Below, in pieces: positions 15,669 through 23,231 of a DNA stretch of 40,142 bases (position 1 is the stretch's first letter; every line of letters starts with the position of its first letter). This DNA comes from a bacterium (lineage in GTDB: Bacteria; Hydrothermota; Tepidihabitantia; Tepidihabitantales; Tepidihabitantaceae). The stretch is taken from contig DATJQV010000053.1 of the NCBI GenBank assembly GCA_035505375.1, positions 1-40,142 on the forward strand, read 5' to 3'. A model generated the notes under the pieces. That model was not told where the DNA came from and made no database searches. It saw nothing but the letters and a program-made list of their open reading frames with translations. The position numbers were made by a program, and so were the translations under genes.

Positions 15669-16547
15669 TCAGACTCCACGGCCATCAAAGTCAGGTGTGT
15701 AGTCGCGGGAGGCAGAGGAGTGGTCCTGCGCGAAGCCCTCGTCGAAGCCCAGTTTCTCAAACCAGCGCCGCACCTCCTCGTATTCGTCATTCGACAGGCG
15801 GCGGTTCATGCCCGGGAGTTCGGCAGCGCGGTGGACAGGGCAGTATTGGGACATCAAGCTGACGCTGGTGCGCGGGCCAGAATCGTCATGTATCCACTTC
15901 AGCAGTTGCTTGCTGTCGTCGGAGTGGCCCGGGAGCACGAGGTGCCGGATGATGAGGCCCTTCTCGATGATTCCGTGTTCATCGTACCGGTTCTGACCGA
16001 CCTGTCGTTTCATCTCGGTAATCGCAGCCGAGGCGTGTTTGAAATAGTCGGCCGCCGACGAGCAGGCGTGGGCGAGTTCGTCCGAGTAGTATTTGAGGTC
16101 AGGCAGGTAGATCTGCACGAGTCCTTCGAAGCGCGCGAGGGTGTCGGTTTTCTCGTAACCGTTCGAATTCCAGACGATGGGAATCTTCAGTGTCGCTCGG
16201 GCACGTTCGAGGACCGGGAGCAACTGGTCGGAATAGTGAGTCGGCGAGACGAGATTGATGTTGTGCGCGCCCTGCTGTTCAAGCTCATGCATGATGGCCA
16301 GCAGCCGTTCGGATGTGACCTCATGGCCGTGGCCAAGCTGAGAGATGTCGTAATTCTGGCAGAAACGGCAGCGGAGATTGCAGTGGCTGAAGAAGATGGT
16401 TCCGGACCCGCGTGTTCCGGATATGGGTGGCTCTTCCCAGTGATGGAGCTGAGCGAGCGCTATCTCAAACCGGTCTGTTGCCCGGCAGACGCCAAGCTTC
16501 ACCGAGCGGTCGACACCGCAATCGAATGGGCACGCACGACATTCCAC
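15669..16547 (-). CDS. PflX-like radical SAM protein
   Basis: A 292-residue protein of the COG1313 (PflX, pyruvate-formate-lyase-activase-like) type. The radical SAM motif is CNLRCRFCQN at about 56-65. Before it lies a cysteine-rich segment, CRACPFDCGV and LGVCRA, typical of this subgroup and possibly a second metal site. IYLPDLKYYSDELA and RHLVLPGHSDDSKQLLKWI are conserved downstream. The substrate is unknown. The GTG at 16547 lies 5 nt after a perfect TATAAT box. The gene diverges from the pseudouridine synthase gene, with both promoters packed into an 83-bp gap. Confidence 0.88.
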   Translation of the reverse strand: MECRACPFDCGVDRSVKLGVCRATDRFEIALAQLHHWEEPPISGTRGSGTIFFSHCNLRCRFCQNYDISQLGHGHEVTSERLLAIMHELEQQGAHNINLVSPTHYSDQLLPVLERARATLKIPIVWNSNGYEKTDTLARFEGLVQIYLPDLKYYSDELAHACSSAADYFKHASAAITEMKRQVGQNRYDEHGIIEKGLIIRHLVLPGHSDDSKQLLKWIHDDSGPRTSVSLMSQYCPVHRAAELPGMNRRLSNDEYEEVRRWFEKLGFDEGFAQDHSSASRDYTPDFDGRGV

Positions 16548-16552
16548 ACGAG

Positions 16553-16558
16553 ATTATA
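16553..16558 (-). promoter_or_regulatory. -10 box of the PflX-like gene
   Basis: A perfect TATAAT on the minus strand, 5 nt before the GTG start. A weak -35 candidate, TTCCAC, lies about 16 bp upstream of it. Confidence 0.45.
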
Positions 16559-16595
16559 CACGATGGCGTGACCGGTGGAACTGCGGCGGGCTTAC

Positions 16596-16623
16596 TTGAC
16601 ACGTGCCGGATACTTGGTAAGCT
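16596..16623 (+). promoter_or_regulatory. Promoter of the RluB-type gene, leaderless geometry
   Basis: TTGACA (16596-16601), a 16-bp spacer and TAAGCT (16618-16623), then 7 nt and the GTG at 16631. Confidence 0.55.
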
Positions 16624-16630
16624 TGGGATT

Positions 16631-17386
16631 GTGAAGCCTGAACGACTACAGAAGTATCTCGCATCGGCCGGCGTCGGGTCGCGCCGCTACTGTGAGGAGT
16701 TGATCGCTGCCGGTCGGGTGCGGGTCAACGGACTGCCGGCGAAGGTCGGGCAGTCGGTAACACCCGGCAAGGACCGGGTCGAGTACCGGGGCCGCGAGGT
16801 GAAGCCGGAGGTCGAGAAGGTGGTCGTGGCGGTCAACAAGCCGTCCGGCTATCTCAGCGCCTGTTTCCGTGGTCACGAGGAAGGCTGGTTGGTGACGGAG
16901 CTTGTTGACCTGCCGTTTCGGCTTTACCCGGTCGGCAGACTCGACCGGGATTCCGAAGGTCTGCTGCTTCTGACTAACGACGGCGACCTCGCGTTGGAGT
17001 TGACCCATCCGCGTTACGGCAAAGAGAAGGAGTACGAGGTCGAACTCGACCAGCCGGCCGGGCCGGAGTTGTGCGAGCGATTGCGGAAGAGCGTGCAGTT
17101 GGCCGATGGTCCGGCCCGTGCGGTACGTGCGACAATCGTCGGGCCGGGCCGGCTCAGCGTCGTCCTGGCTGAAGGACGGAAACGGCAGCTGCGGAGAATG
17201 TTCGAGGCGCTTGGGTGCAACGTCGTGCGGCTGCGGCGGGTGCGGATTGCAGGTCTGCGGCTCGGTGATTTGCCGCCGGGCAAGTGGCGCAGGCTGAGTG
17301 CGCAGGAAGTGATCGAGAAGCTCGGCCGAGGTCAGAAGTCAGAGGGCAGAAATCAGAAGGTAGAATCGGCGGGCGTTAGGCCGTGA
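16631..17386 (+). CDS. Pseudouridine synthase, RluB/RsuA family
   Basis: A 251-residue RNA-modifying enzyme. The N-terminal S4 RNA-binding domain (LQKYLASAGVGSRRYCEELI, VRVNG) is followed by the catalytic domain with NKPSGYLSAC, YPVGRLDRDSEGLLLLTNDG (containing the catalytic Asp) and GRKRQLRRMFEALG. These motifs fit COG1187; RluB, RsuA, RluE and RluF cannot be separated with certainty, but RluB-type is most likely. The GTG at 16631 is set by a promoter 7 nt upstream and by the S4 domain start. The last 18 residues, from about QKSEGRNQK, are encoded by a heptamer array. The stop overlaps the start of the next gene by 4 bp. Confidence 0.9.
   Translation: MKPERLQKYLASAGVGSRRYCEELIAAGRVRVNGLPAKVGQSVTPGKDRVEYRGREVKPEVEKVVVAVNKPSGYLSACFRGHEEGWLVTELVDLPFRLYPVGRLDRDSEGLLLLTNDGDLALELTHPRYGKEKEYEVELDQPAGPELCERLRKSVQLADGPARAVRATIVGPGRLSVVLAEGRKRQLRRMFEALGCNVVRLRRVRIAGLRLGDLPPGKWRRLSAQEVIEKLGRGQKSEGRNQKVESAGVRP
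17332..17366. repeat. Heptamer array inside the 3' end of a gene
   Basis: Five units: TCAGAAG, TCAGAGG, GCAGAAA, TCAGAAG, GTAGAAT. They encode part of the C-terminal tail of the pseudouridine synthase. Confidence 0.75.
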
Positions 17387-19611
17387 GTCATAAGCGGATA
17401 GCTGTTGTGTTGTGTCTGCTTGCGCTTGGGCTATGCGCTTGGGCTCAGCCTGATCGGCAGCCGGTGACGGTCGAGCCGCCGATCCGCATCGGCCTCACAC
17501 TTTCCGGGGGCGCCGCTCTCGGGCTTGCACACATCGGCGTGCTCAAGGTGCTTGAGCGCGAGCACATACCGGTCGTAGCTATTTCCGGTACGAGCATGGG
17601 CTCGATGGTCGGCGGCGTGTATGCGGCCGGCTATAGCGCTGCGCAGATAGAAAGTGTGGCACTGAACGCGGACTGGAACAGGTTGTTCAGCTCCAGCGTT
17701 CCTTTCGGCGCCCAGTACCTGCCCGAGCGCAGGCAGGCTCAGCGCTACGTATTCAATCTCCGGCACAACAACTTCATCCCGTCGCTGCCCGGGGGGCTGG
17801 TGCCTTTGCAGAACGTCGAGTTCCTGCTGATGCGGCTCCTTTCGGACGCCGAGTACAACACGGGCTACGACCTGGACAGCCTGCCGATTCCCTTTCGGGC
17901 GGCATCAGTTGACCTGAAGTCCGGCAATTTGCAGGTGATGAGAAGGGTGCGGCTCGAACAGGCCATCCGCGCCAGCATTGCTATTCCCGGCGTGTTCTCG
18001 CCCGAGAAACTGGGAGACATGGATCTTGTGGACGGCGGCGTGCAGTGGCTGCTCCCGGTTGATGCGCTCGACAGCATCGAACCCGACCTCGACCTCAGAA
18101 TAGCCGTGCTCACGCTCAAGCACAACGCGGAGACCGGCGTCTCGCTCGTAGACATAACTTCTCGCAGCATGGACCTGGTGAGTCCGGATGAGCTGGCGCG
18201 GCAGAAGAAGCGCGCTGATGTGCTGATTGAGCCCAACGTGGACCCATTCACTCATTCTGACTTCGCCAAGGCCGCGGGGCTCATCGCGGCCGGCGAATCG
18301 GCGGCGGAAGCCGCGCTGCCTCGCATCCGTGAGCTGATCGGCGCGCGCGAACTTGCTCGGCATTGGCACCCGGTTGAGCGCCGGCCCCCGCCGGTGGTTC
18401 GTTCCGTCAGTTTCGATGGGTTGTGCTGCACACGAGAGGCAACTGTGCGGAAGGAAGTCAATACCCGACCGGGCGACACGCTGCAGTTTGGCCGACTCAT
18501 CGACGACCTCACGAGGCTCTTCGACACCGGGCTCTTCGAGGATGTCAACTATCGGCTGGAAAACGCCCGGGACGACTCCGTGGATGTGGTCATCGAAGTC
18601 CAGGAACGCGCGTACGGTTTCTACTCGTTGGGCATCAGGTACGACAATACCGACGATGTCGCGCTTGGGCTCGAGGTCGGTCAGGGCAACCTGGGCGGCT
18701 CCGGAGCGAGTGTCCGGGCAGCGTTCGACCTCGGTAATCCTAATGAGGTTAGACTCGGGCTCACCGGTACGCGCCTGTTCCGGCTGCCATTCGGCTATCG
18801 GCTGGACGGATTCCTGGGTTCGGTTAGCCGAGCCTACTATGATAGCAGCCTGTTGCAGGGAACATACACGGTCGGCTATCGCGGTGGGGTGGCCGAGGCC
18901 GGCTACGTCCTCGGCCGGGATGCGTTCTTTGACCTTGGGCTGAAGGCGTACCAGGCGCAGTATGGTGTACCGAACCGGTTCCCGGTTGAGTCGCTGCAGA
19001 GTGAGTGGGTGGTGGGGCCGACCTTCCGGCTCGAGGTCAACAACTTCCGGGACATAGACTTCCCGACCCGCGGCGCGGCATCGACGCTGGAGGCCAGCTA
19101 CTCGGGCCCGATGTTCCGGGCTACACATCAGTTCCTGAAACTCGCCTACGACTGGGAGAACGTGACGTCGCTAAATGGCGCGGTGCTACTGCGGCCCGGA
19201 TTCGGGGCCGGGATTTCATTCGGGCATCTGGCATGGGCTGAGCAGTTCCGGACCGGCGGGCAGGATTTCGTAGGGTTTCCGTCCGAAGAGTTCACTTCGC
19301 CGCAGCGGGCCCTGGTGAAGCTGGGAGTGGATATCAGGCTGTTCCGGCTGTTCAGCCAGGAGAACTATCCATTCTACCTGCAGCTATTCTCCAATGCCGG
19401 CACGTTTCGACGTCTCGATTCGCTCGCGCTGGGGCCGGACCGCGCATCGATGCTGCATTGGGGAGTTGGAGCCGGTGTGCGGACCAACACGCCGATTGGA
19501 CCTGTTCAGTTGATCGTTGGTGAGGGTGACTTCGGTTCGACGCTCCCCGAACGTCCGCCGACGCTGGCAGTCTTCTTCTCGGTCGGTCGCGAGTTCCGTT
19601 ACACTCGCTGA
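17383..19611 (+). CDS. Patatin phospholipase fused to a surface-antigen barrel
   Basis: A 742-residue exported protein of the PlpD-like (type Vd) architecture. After a signal peptide (1-22) comes a patatin domain with oxyanion loop SGGAALGLAHIG (about 41-52), nucleophile motif GTSMGS (about 69-74) and DGG (about 217-219), the Ser-Asp dyad. A POTRA-like module follows at about 345-410 (VVRSVSFDGL, then FDTGLFEDVNYRLE) and a C-terminal barrel of about 16 strands. The last residues, REFRYTR, lack a terminal aromatic. It is probably an outer-membrane or secreted lipase. It shares 4 bp with the preceding gene and its 3' end overlaps the convergent QueG-like gene by 13 bp. Confidence 0.9.
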   Translation: MSHKRIAVVLCLLALGLCAWAQPDRQPVTVEPPIRIGLTLSGGAALGLAHIGVLKVLEREHIPVVAISGTSMGSMVGGVYAAGYSAAQIESVALNADWNRLFSSSVPFGAQYLPERRQAQRYVFNLRHNNFIPSLPGGLVPLQNVEFLLMRLLSDAEYNTGYDLDSLPIPFRAASVDLKSGNLQVMRRVRLEQAIRASIAIPGVFSPEKLGDMDLVDGGVQWLLPVDALDSIEPDLDLRIAVLTLKHNAETGVSLVDITSRSMDLVSPDELARQKKRADVLIEPNVDPFTHSDFAKAAGLIAAGESAAEAALPRIRELIGARELARHWHPVERRPPPVVRSVSFDGLCCTREATVRKEVNTRPGDTLQFGRLIDDLTRLFDTGLFEDVNYRLENARDDSVDVVIEVQERAYGFYSLGIRYDNTDDVALGLEVGQGNLGGSGASVRAAFDLGNPNEVRLGLTGTRLFRLPFGYRLDGFLGSVSRAYYDSSLLQGTYTVGYRGGVAEAGYVLGRDAFFDLGLKAYQAQYGVPNRFPVESLQSEWVVGPTFRLEVNNFRDIDFPTRGAASTLEASYSGPMFRATHQFLKLAYDWENVTSLNGAVLLRPGFGAGISFGHLAWAEQFRTGGQDFVGFPSEEFTSPQRALVKLGVDIRLFRLFSQENYPFYLQLFSNAGTFRRLDSLALGPDRASMLHWGVGAGVRTNTPIGPVQLIVGEGDFGSTLPERPPTLAVFFSVGREFRYTR

Positions 19612-20276
19612 CCGCTGCAGGCCTTCACGCACAATCCGCAGATGTATTGACTGACGTAGCGCTTGCTTTGGAATTCCTTCAGCAGGGCGAAGCAGTCCAT
19701 GTGCTTGAACTCGGCCTGCGTCTCGCCGATAGCCGTGGCTGGGCAGGCAGCGATACACGCCCGGCAGGAACCGCAGCCGTTCTCGACCTGGTGGTTGGGT
19801 TCGAGTTCCAGGTCGGTCAGCACCGTCACAAGTCGAACCTGAGCGCCGAAGCGTGGCGTGACGAGGAGATTGTTCCGGCCGAGCCAGCCGAGGCCGGCTC
19901 CGACCGCGACCCGTTTGTGCGATAGATGACCGCGCTGGTTCTGCCAATCCACGAGTTGTGATGCCGCGATCGGCAAGGCCTGAGCACCAAGGTCCTGAAT
20001 TAGAGTAGCTAGGTCGAGGGCCAGCCGGTCGAGCGCGAAGTTGACCTGGCGGTAGTGATGCTCATACAACTGGTTCGGATGGTCCTCCAGCGTGCCGAGC
20101 ACTGCGGGGGAGAGGTGTAGAGCCACGCTGATTGCCAACGGCAGGTCCCGGATAGTCTTCTCGGGTAGCAGAAAGTCATCAGTCTTTGTGTCCGAGAGAC
20201 GGCACACGCCGAACCCGACCGCGCCGCGACTCCGGCAGAGCTCCTCTAACGCCTCACGGTTACTGCTGAGAGCCAA
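19599..20276 (-). CDS. QueG-like double 4Fe-4S protein, short form
   Basis: A 225-residue cytoplasmic protein. It carries the DUF1730-type N-terminal part and two ferredoxin-like clusters: CGSCRACIAACPATAI and a second with CGLCVKACSG. RVAVGAGLGWLGRNNLLVTP is characteristic of QueG-like proteins. Epoxyqueuosine reductase QueG is usually above 300 residues with a C-terminal helical extension, which is missing, so the exact reaction is uncertain. The TTG at 20276 is chosen because AGGAGG lies 6 nt upstream. An ATG at 20348 would add 24 residues translated from a fold-back repeat. It may be co-transcribed with mnmG, another tRNA wobble-modification gene. Confidence 0.75.
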   Translation of the reverse strand: MALSSNREALEELCRSRGAVGFGVCRLSDTKTDDFLLPEKTIRDLPLAISVALHLSPAVLGTLEDHPNQLYEHHYRQVNFALDRLALDLATLIQDLGAQALPIAASQLVDWQNQRGHLSHKRVAVGAGLGWLGRNNLLVTPRFGAQVRLVTVLTDLELEPNHQVENGCGSCRACIAACPATAIGETQAEFKHMDCFALLKEFQSKRYVSQYICGLCVKACSGQRV

Positions 20277-20286
20277 AACCCCTCCT

Positions 20287-20384
20287 GGAATTCCTAATTC
20301 CCAATTGCCAATTCCTAATGGAGGGCAGGGGATTCCTTGCTTCGTCATTCACACATTGATTAGGAATTAGGAATTCGCAATTGG
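20287..20384. repeat. Fold-back element of inverted heptamers after mnmG
   Basis: The left arm holds AATTCCT, AATTCCC, AATTGCC, AATTCCT (20289-20316). The right arm holds ATTAGGA, ATTAGGA, ATTCGCA, ATTGG (20359-20384), its imperfect reverse complement. The right arm ends at the base next to the mnmG stop codon (20385-20387). It may act as a terminator or processing site between mnmG and the QueG-like gene. Confidence 0.75.
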
Positions 20385-22442
20385 TCATTTGTTCTTGAGA
20401 TACGCCATCAGGGCAAAGACTGCCGCCGGTGTTACGCCCGGCATGCGTTGGGCCATGCCCACGGATGCCGGGCGATTGCGGGCCAGCCTCTCGCGGACTT
20501 CGTTTGACAGTCCCGGCACGCGGTTGAAGTCCAGCCGTTCCGGAATCCTGATGGACTCCAACTCCTCAAACTGCCCGAGCTGCCGCTTCATCCGCTCAAT
20601 GTAGCCCTCGTACTTGACCTCAAGCTCTACCAGGTCCTGGAAAATGGGGACTGTACCGCGCCGAGTCGGACGGAGGCGCTCCGGGGGACTGTCCCCATTT
20701 TTCTCGGCCATGTACACCAAGTCGCTCCAGGAGACTTCGGGTCTGCGCAGAAGCTCGATGGCGGGCACCGACTCTGATATCGCCGTTGTGCCGAGCGCCT
20801 TCAACTTGCGGTTGACTCTCGGCGATGCCTTGATACGGGCCGAGTTCAGCCACTTCGTTGCCTGTTCGCACTGCTTCTGCTTCTCCTTAATGCGACTGAA
20901 CTGGTTTTCAGTGAGCAGGCCGAGTTCGTGCGCGCGGGACCCGAGTCGGAGGTCCGCGTTGTCCTCGCGCAGGAGCAGGCGATACTCGACCCGGGCTGTG
21001 AACATCCGGTACGGCTCGTCCGTGCCCTTGGTAACAAGGTCATCTATCATCACGCCGATGTACGAGTCGGCGCGGGTCAGCACCAGTGGCGGTTTCTCCA
21101 AGGCTCGGAGCGCGGCGTTGGCCCCGGCGACAAGCCCTTGGGCTGCGGCTTCCTCGTAGCCGGTAGTGCCGTTAATCTGTCCGGCAAAGTAGAGATTGCG
21201 GATCGGGCGGGTTTCGAGAGTAGGGAAGATCTGAGTCGGGTCAGAATAGTCGTGCTCGATCGCGTAGCCCGGCCTGAGCATCCGGCAATCCTCAAGGCCC
21301 GCGATGGAATGGAGCATTCGAAGCTGGAGATGTATCGGCAGGCTGGTCGAAATGCCGTTCGGATAGCACTCGACCGTGTCCTTACCCTCGGGTTCGATGA
21401 AGATGTGATGCCGGTCGCGGTCGGAGAACTTCACGACCTTGTCTTCGATTGACGGGCAGTAGCGCACGCCGCGCCCTTTGATGACGCCTGAATAGAGGGG
21501 TGACTGCTTCAGGCCGGTGCGGACGATGCGATGGGTCGTCTTGTTGGTGTAGGTGACGTAGCAGCTCGCTTGGTTCCGTGGCGGGTCGTCGGTCCAGTCG
21601 GAGAATGGGACCGGCGGCTCGTCGCCGTCCTGCTGCTGCATCGCCTTCAGGTTCAGCGACCGCATGTCCAGCCGCGCCGGCGTTCCGGTCTTGAACCGGC
21701 CGATGTTGAACCCCAACTCCCGCAGGTTCGCGCCCAGCCTCTGCGCCGGAGCTTCGCCCAGTCGTCCGGCCGGAAAGCTCGTCAGGCCGATGTGGACAAG
21801 CCCGTTCAGGAACGTGCCTGGCGCAAGCACGACCGTCTTCGCCCGCAACTGCTCGCCCAACTCCGTCTCGACCCCCACGCACGTCTTCCCCCTCACCATC
21901 ACCTTCGCCACCGTGCCTTGATATAGCCGGACCGTTCTGTTCTCTCCCTCTCCACTCTGGGGAGATGGTAGGGGTGAGGTGTTTGTCCGTCCCAACTTCT
22001 GACTTCTAGCCTCTAGCTTTTGACATCTAGCTTCGTCTGCATCCGAGTCCGGCCACTTCTCACATCTCACATCCGACATCTGACGTCTTACTTCGTCTGC
22101 TCCTTCCAGCAACTGCTTCATCAGCCTTCGATACATCTGCCTGTCCACCTGCGCCCGCGACGACCGCACCGCCCGTCCTTTGCTCGTATTCAATTGGCGG
22201 AAGTGGATTCCGGCTTTGTCGGTCAGTTGCCCCATCGCGCCGCCCATCGCGTCCAACTCGCGCACCAGTTGCCCCTTGCCGATGCCGCCGACCGCGGGAT
22301 TGCACGACATCAGGCCGATGGTGTCGAGATTCTGGGTTACGAGCAGGGTCGAGCAGCCCATCCGCGCCGCAGCCAGCGCCGCCTCGCAGCCGGCATGCCC
22401 GGCTCCGACCACAATCACATCGTACACCGGTCTGCAACGCAT
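20385..22442 (-). CDS. mnmG: tRNA uridine-5-carboxymethylaminomethyl enzyme MnmG
   Basis: A 685-residue FAD enzyme that works with MnmE on the wobble uridine of tRNAs. The N-terminus has the FAD motif [14 protein letters not shown], then [17 protein letters not shown], then [19 protein letters not shown]. Later motifs include [22 protein letters not shown] and [19 protein letters not shown]. Typical length is about 630. The excess comes from two repeat-derived in-frame insertions, at about residues 114-167 (21942-22103) and near 580-600 (20641-20703). The ATG at 22442 is chosen because a promoter occupies 22453-22480. The upstream ATG at 22466 lies inside that promoter and could not be transcribed from it. 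Confidence 0.93.
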   Translation of the reverse strand: MRCRPVYDVIVVGAGHAGCEAALAAARMGCSTLLVTQNLDTIGLMSCNPAVGGIGKGQLVRELDAMGGAMGQLTDKAGIHFRQLNTSKGRAVRSSRAQVDRQMYRRLMKQLLEGADEVRRQMSDVRCEKWPDSDADEARCQKLEARSQKLGRTNTSPLPSPQSGEGENRTVRLYQGTVAKVMVRGKTCVGVETELGEQLRAKTVVLAPGTFLNGLVHIGLTSFPAGRLGEAPAQRLGANLRELGFNIGRFKTGTPARLDMRSLNLKAMQQQDGDEPPVPFSDWTDDPPRNQASCYVTYTNKTTHRIVRTGLKQSPLYSGVIKGRGVRYCPSIEDKVVKFSDRDRHHIFIEPEGKDTVECYPNGISTSLPIHLQLRMLHSIAGLEDCRMLRPGYAIEHDYSDPTQIFPTLETRPIRNLYFAGQINGTTGYEEAAAQGLVAGANAALRALEKPPLVLTRADSYIGVMIDDLVTKGTDEPYRMFTARVEYRLLLREDNADLRLGSRAHELGLLTENQFSRIKEKQKQCEQATKWLNSARIKASPRVNRKLKALGTTAISESVPAIELLRRPEVSWSDLVYMAEKNGDSPPERLRPTRRGTVPIFQDLVELEVKYEGYIERMKRQLGQFEELESIRIPERLDFNRVPGLSNEVRERLARNRPASVGMAQRMPGVTPAAVFALMAYLKNK
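20641..20703. repeat. GGGGACAGTCCCC-type palindromic element inside mnmG
   Basis: Arms AAAATGGGGACTGT and ACTGTCCCCATTTT flank a 35-bp centre. This resembles the GGGGACAG/CTGTCCCC palindromes scattered in many bacterial genomes, possibly REP-like elements. It encodes extra residues between [12 protein letters not shown] and [14 protein letters not shown], where other MnmG proteins have a short link. Confidence 0.65.
21941..22102. repeat. 162-bp composite repeat inserted in frame in mnmG
   Basis: It consists of a 50-bp polypyrimidine palindromic element (21941-21990) plus 16 exact-length heptamers (21991-22102) of TCTAGCT, CACATCT and GACATCT type. It encodes about 54 residues (including [12 protein letters not shown] and [13 protein letters not shown]) between MKQLLE and [11 protein letters not shown], which are adjacent in ordinary MnmG. 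The length is divisible by three, so the frame is kept. Confidence 0.85.
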
Positions 22443-22452
22443 GCTCCCGCTG

Positions 22453-22480
22453 ATTCTAGTTGTCATCGCACCTTAGTCAA
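22453..22480 (-). promoter_or_regulatory. mnmG promoter
   Basis: On the minus strand TTGACT (22480-22475), a 16-bp spacer and TAGAAT (22458-22453), then 10 nt with GGGAG and the ATG at 22442. The predicted leader is about 4 nt. Confidence 0.6.
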
Positions 22481-22840
22481 AAGAAGGCGGTCTTCGGGGC
22501 TGCCGTGGTCGACTCTGCGTGCCGAGTCTGACACCGATAGTGGGGACAGTCCGCTCAGAGATCGTGCACAGGGCATGGTCCATCTGTGGTGCACGACGAA
22601 TGCCTGTAGTTCCCGATGCTGTCCAGCCCCGGGCGGCTGAGCCAGGTTGCGTTGTATCCGCCACGTTCAGGGACCGGGGCGATCTTTCCGCAGTTGCCAA
22701 GATCCTGCAAGCGCGCGTCCAGGCCGTGCCTCAAATCCGAACACATCTTCCAGCCGATTCACACTTTCCGCATGAGTCCAACAAGACTCACGCGGGTTAG
22801 TGGTCACGAAGAGACATAAGATGCTGAAGTAGAAGATATT
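22481..22840. other. Non-coding stretch between mnmG and the sugar operon
   Basis: No credible gene. A hairpin with arms TCGTGCACAG (22562-22571) and CTGTGGTGCACGA (22584-22596, two-base bulge) lies here, plus an incomplete copy of the GGGGACAG motif at 22541-22550. Short open frames on both strands have no start signals or recognisable composition. Confidence 0.5.
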
Positions 22841-23164
22841 ATGGTCACTTCGCGACTCGCCCTGGGGGTCGCCCCGGGAACGGTTCGGGGGGCGATTCGG
22901 AAGGCGACAGCCAGGGGCGCTCTCCGGGCGATTTCCCGCGCGATTTGCCGGAGGAATCTGACGGTCACTTGGACCGAGGTCTGCGGCTTGATTCAGAAGG
23001 CGACGGGCAAGGCCACTGTCAAGGTGGCTTGGGACGTCACTCTCGTGGAGGTTCGGACGAGGACTCGCAGCGTGACTCCGCACGCGACCTGCGGAAGGGC
23101 TCCGCGCGTGGTGCTCGGGGTCAGATGCGGGGAAATCCCGGAAGCCAAGAGCCAAGTCGCGCTG
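22841..23164. repeat. Degenerate 12-bp tandem array (27 units)
   Basis: Twenty-seven gapless 12-bp units, for example GGGGCGATTCGG, AAGGCGACAGCC, CGGGCGATTTCC, CGCGCGATTTGC, AAGGCGACGGGC, AAGGCCACTGTC and CACGCGACCTGC. The consensus is close to AAGGCGACTTGC. It has the same period as the array at 2368-2655 but a different consensus. Read through, it would encode tetrapeptides such as GAIR and KATA. It ends just before the sugar operon promoter. Confidence 0.78.
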
Positions 23165-23167
23165 TGC

Positions 23168-23195
23168 TTGCCAGTGAGAGCGTGCGGACTAGAAT
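23168..23195 (+). promoter_or_regulatory. Promoter of the sugar operon
   Basis: TTGCCA (23168-23173), a 16-bp spacer and TAGAAT (23190-23195). The start near 23203 gives a leader of about 29 nt with AGGAG before the ATG at 23232. Confidence 0.5.
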
Positions 23196-23231
23196 GAGCC
23201 TTGATACTATGCCTCACAAGGAGCCGTAACC

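Noticed and set aside
15408-16571. Long plus-strand open frame (387 codons) opposite purF and the PflX-like gene
   Set aside because: It runs antisense across two well-supported genes, lacks a recognisable domain, and is expected from GC-rich codon bias.
22519-22800. Open frame of 93 codons between mnmG and the sugar operon
   Set aside because: No ribosome site, no recognisable composition or domain; competing frames of similar size exist on both strands.
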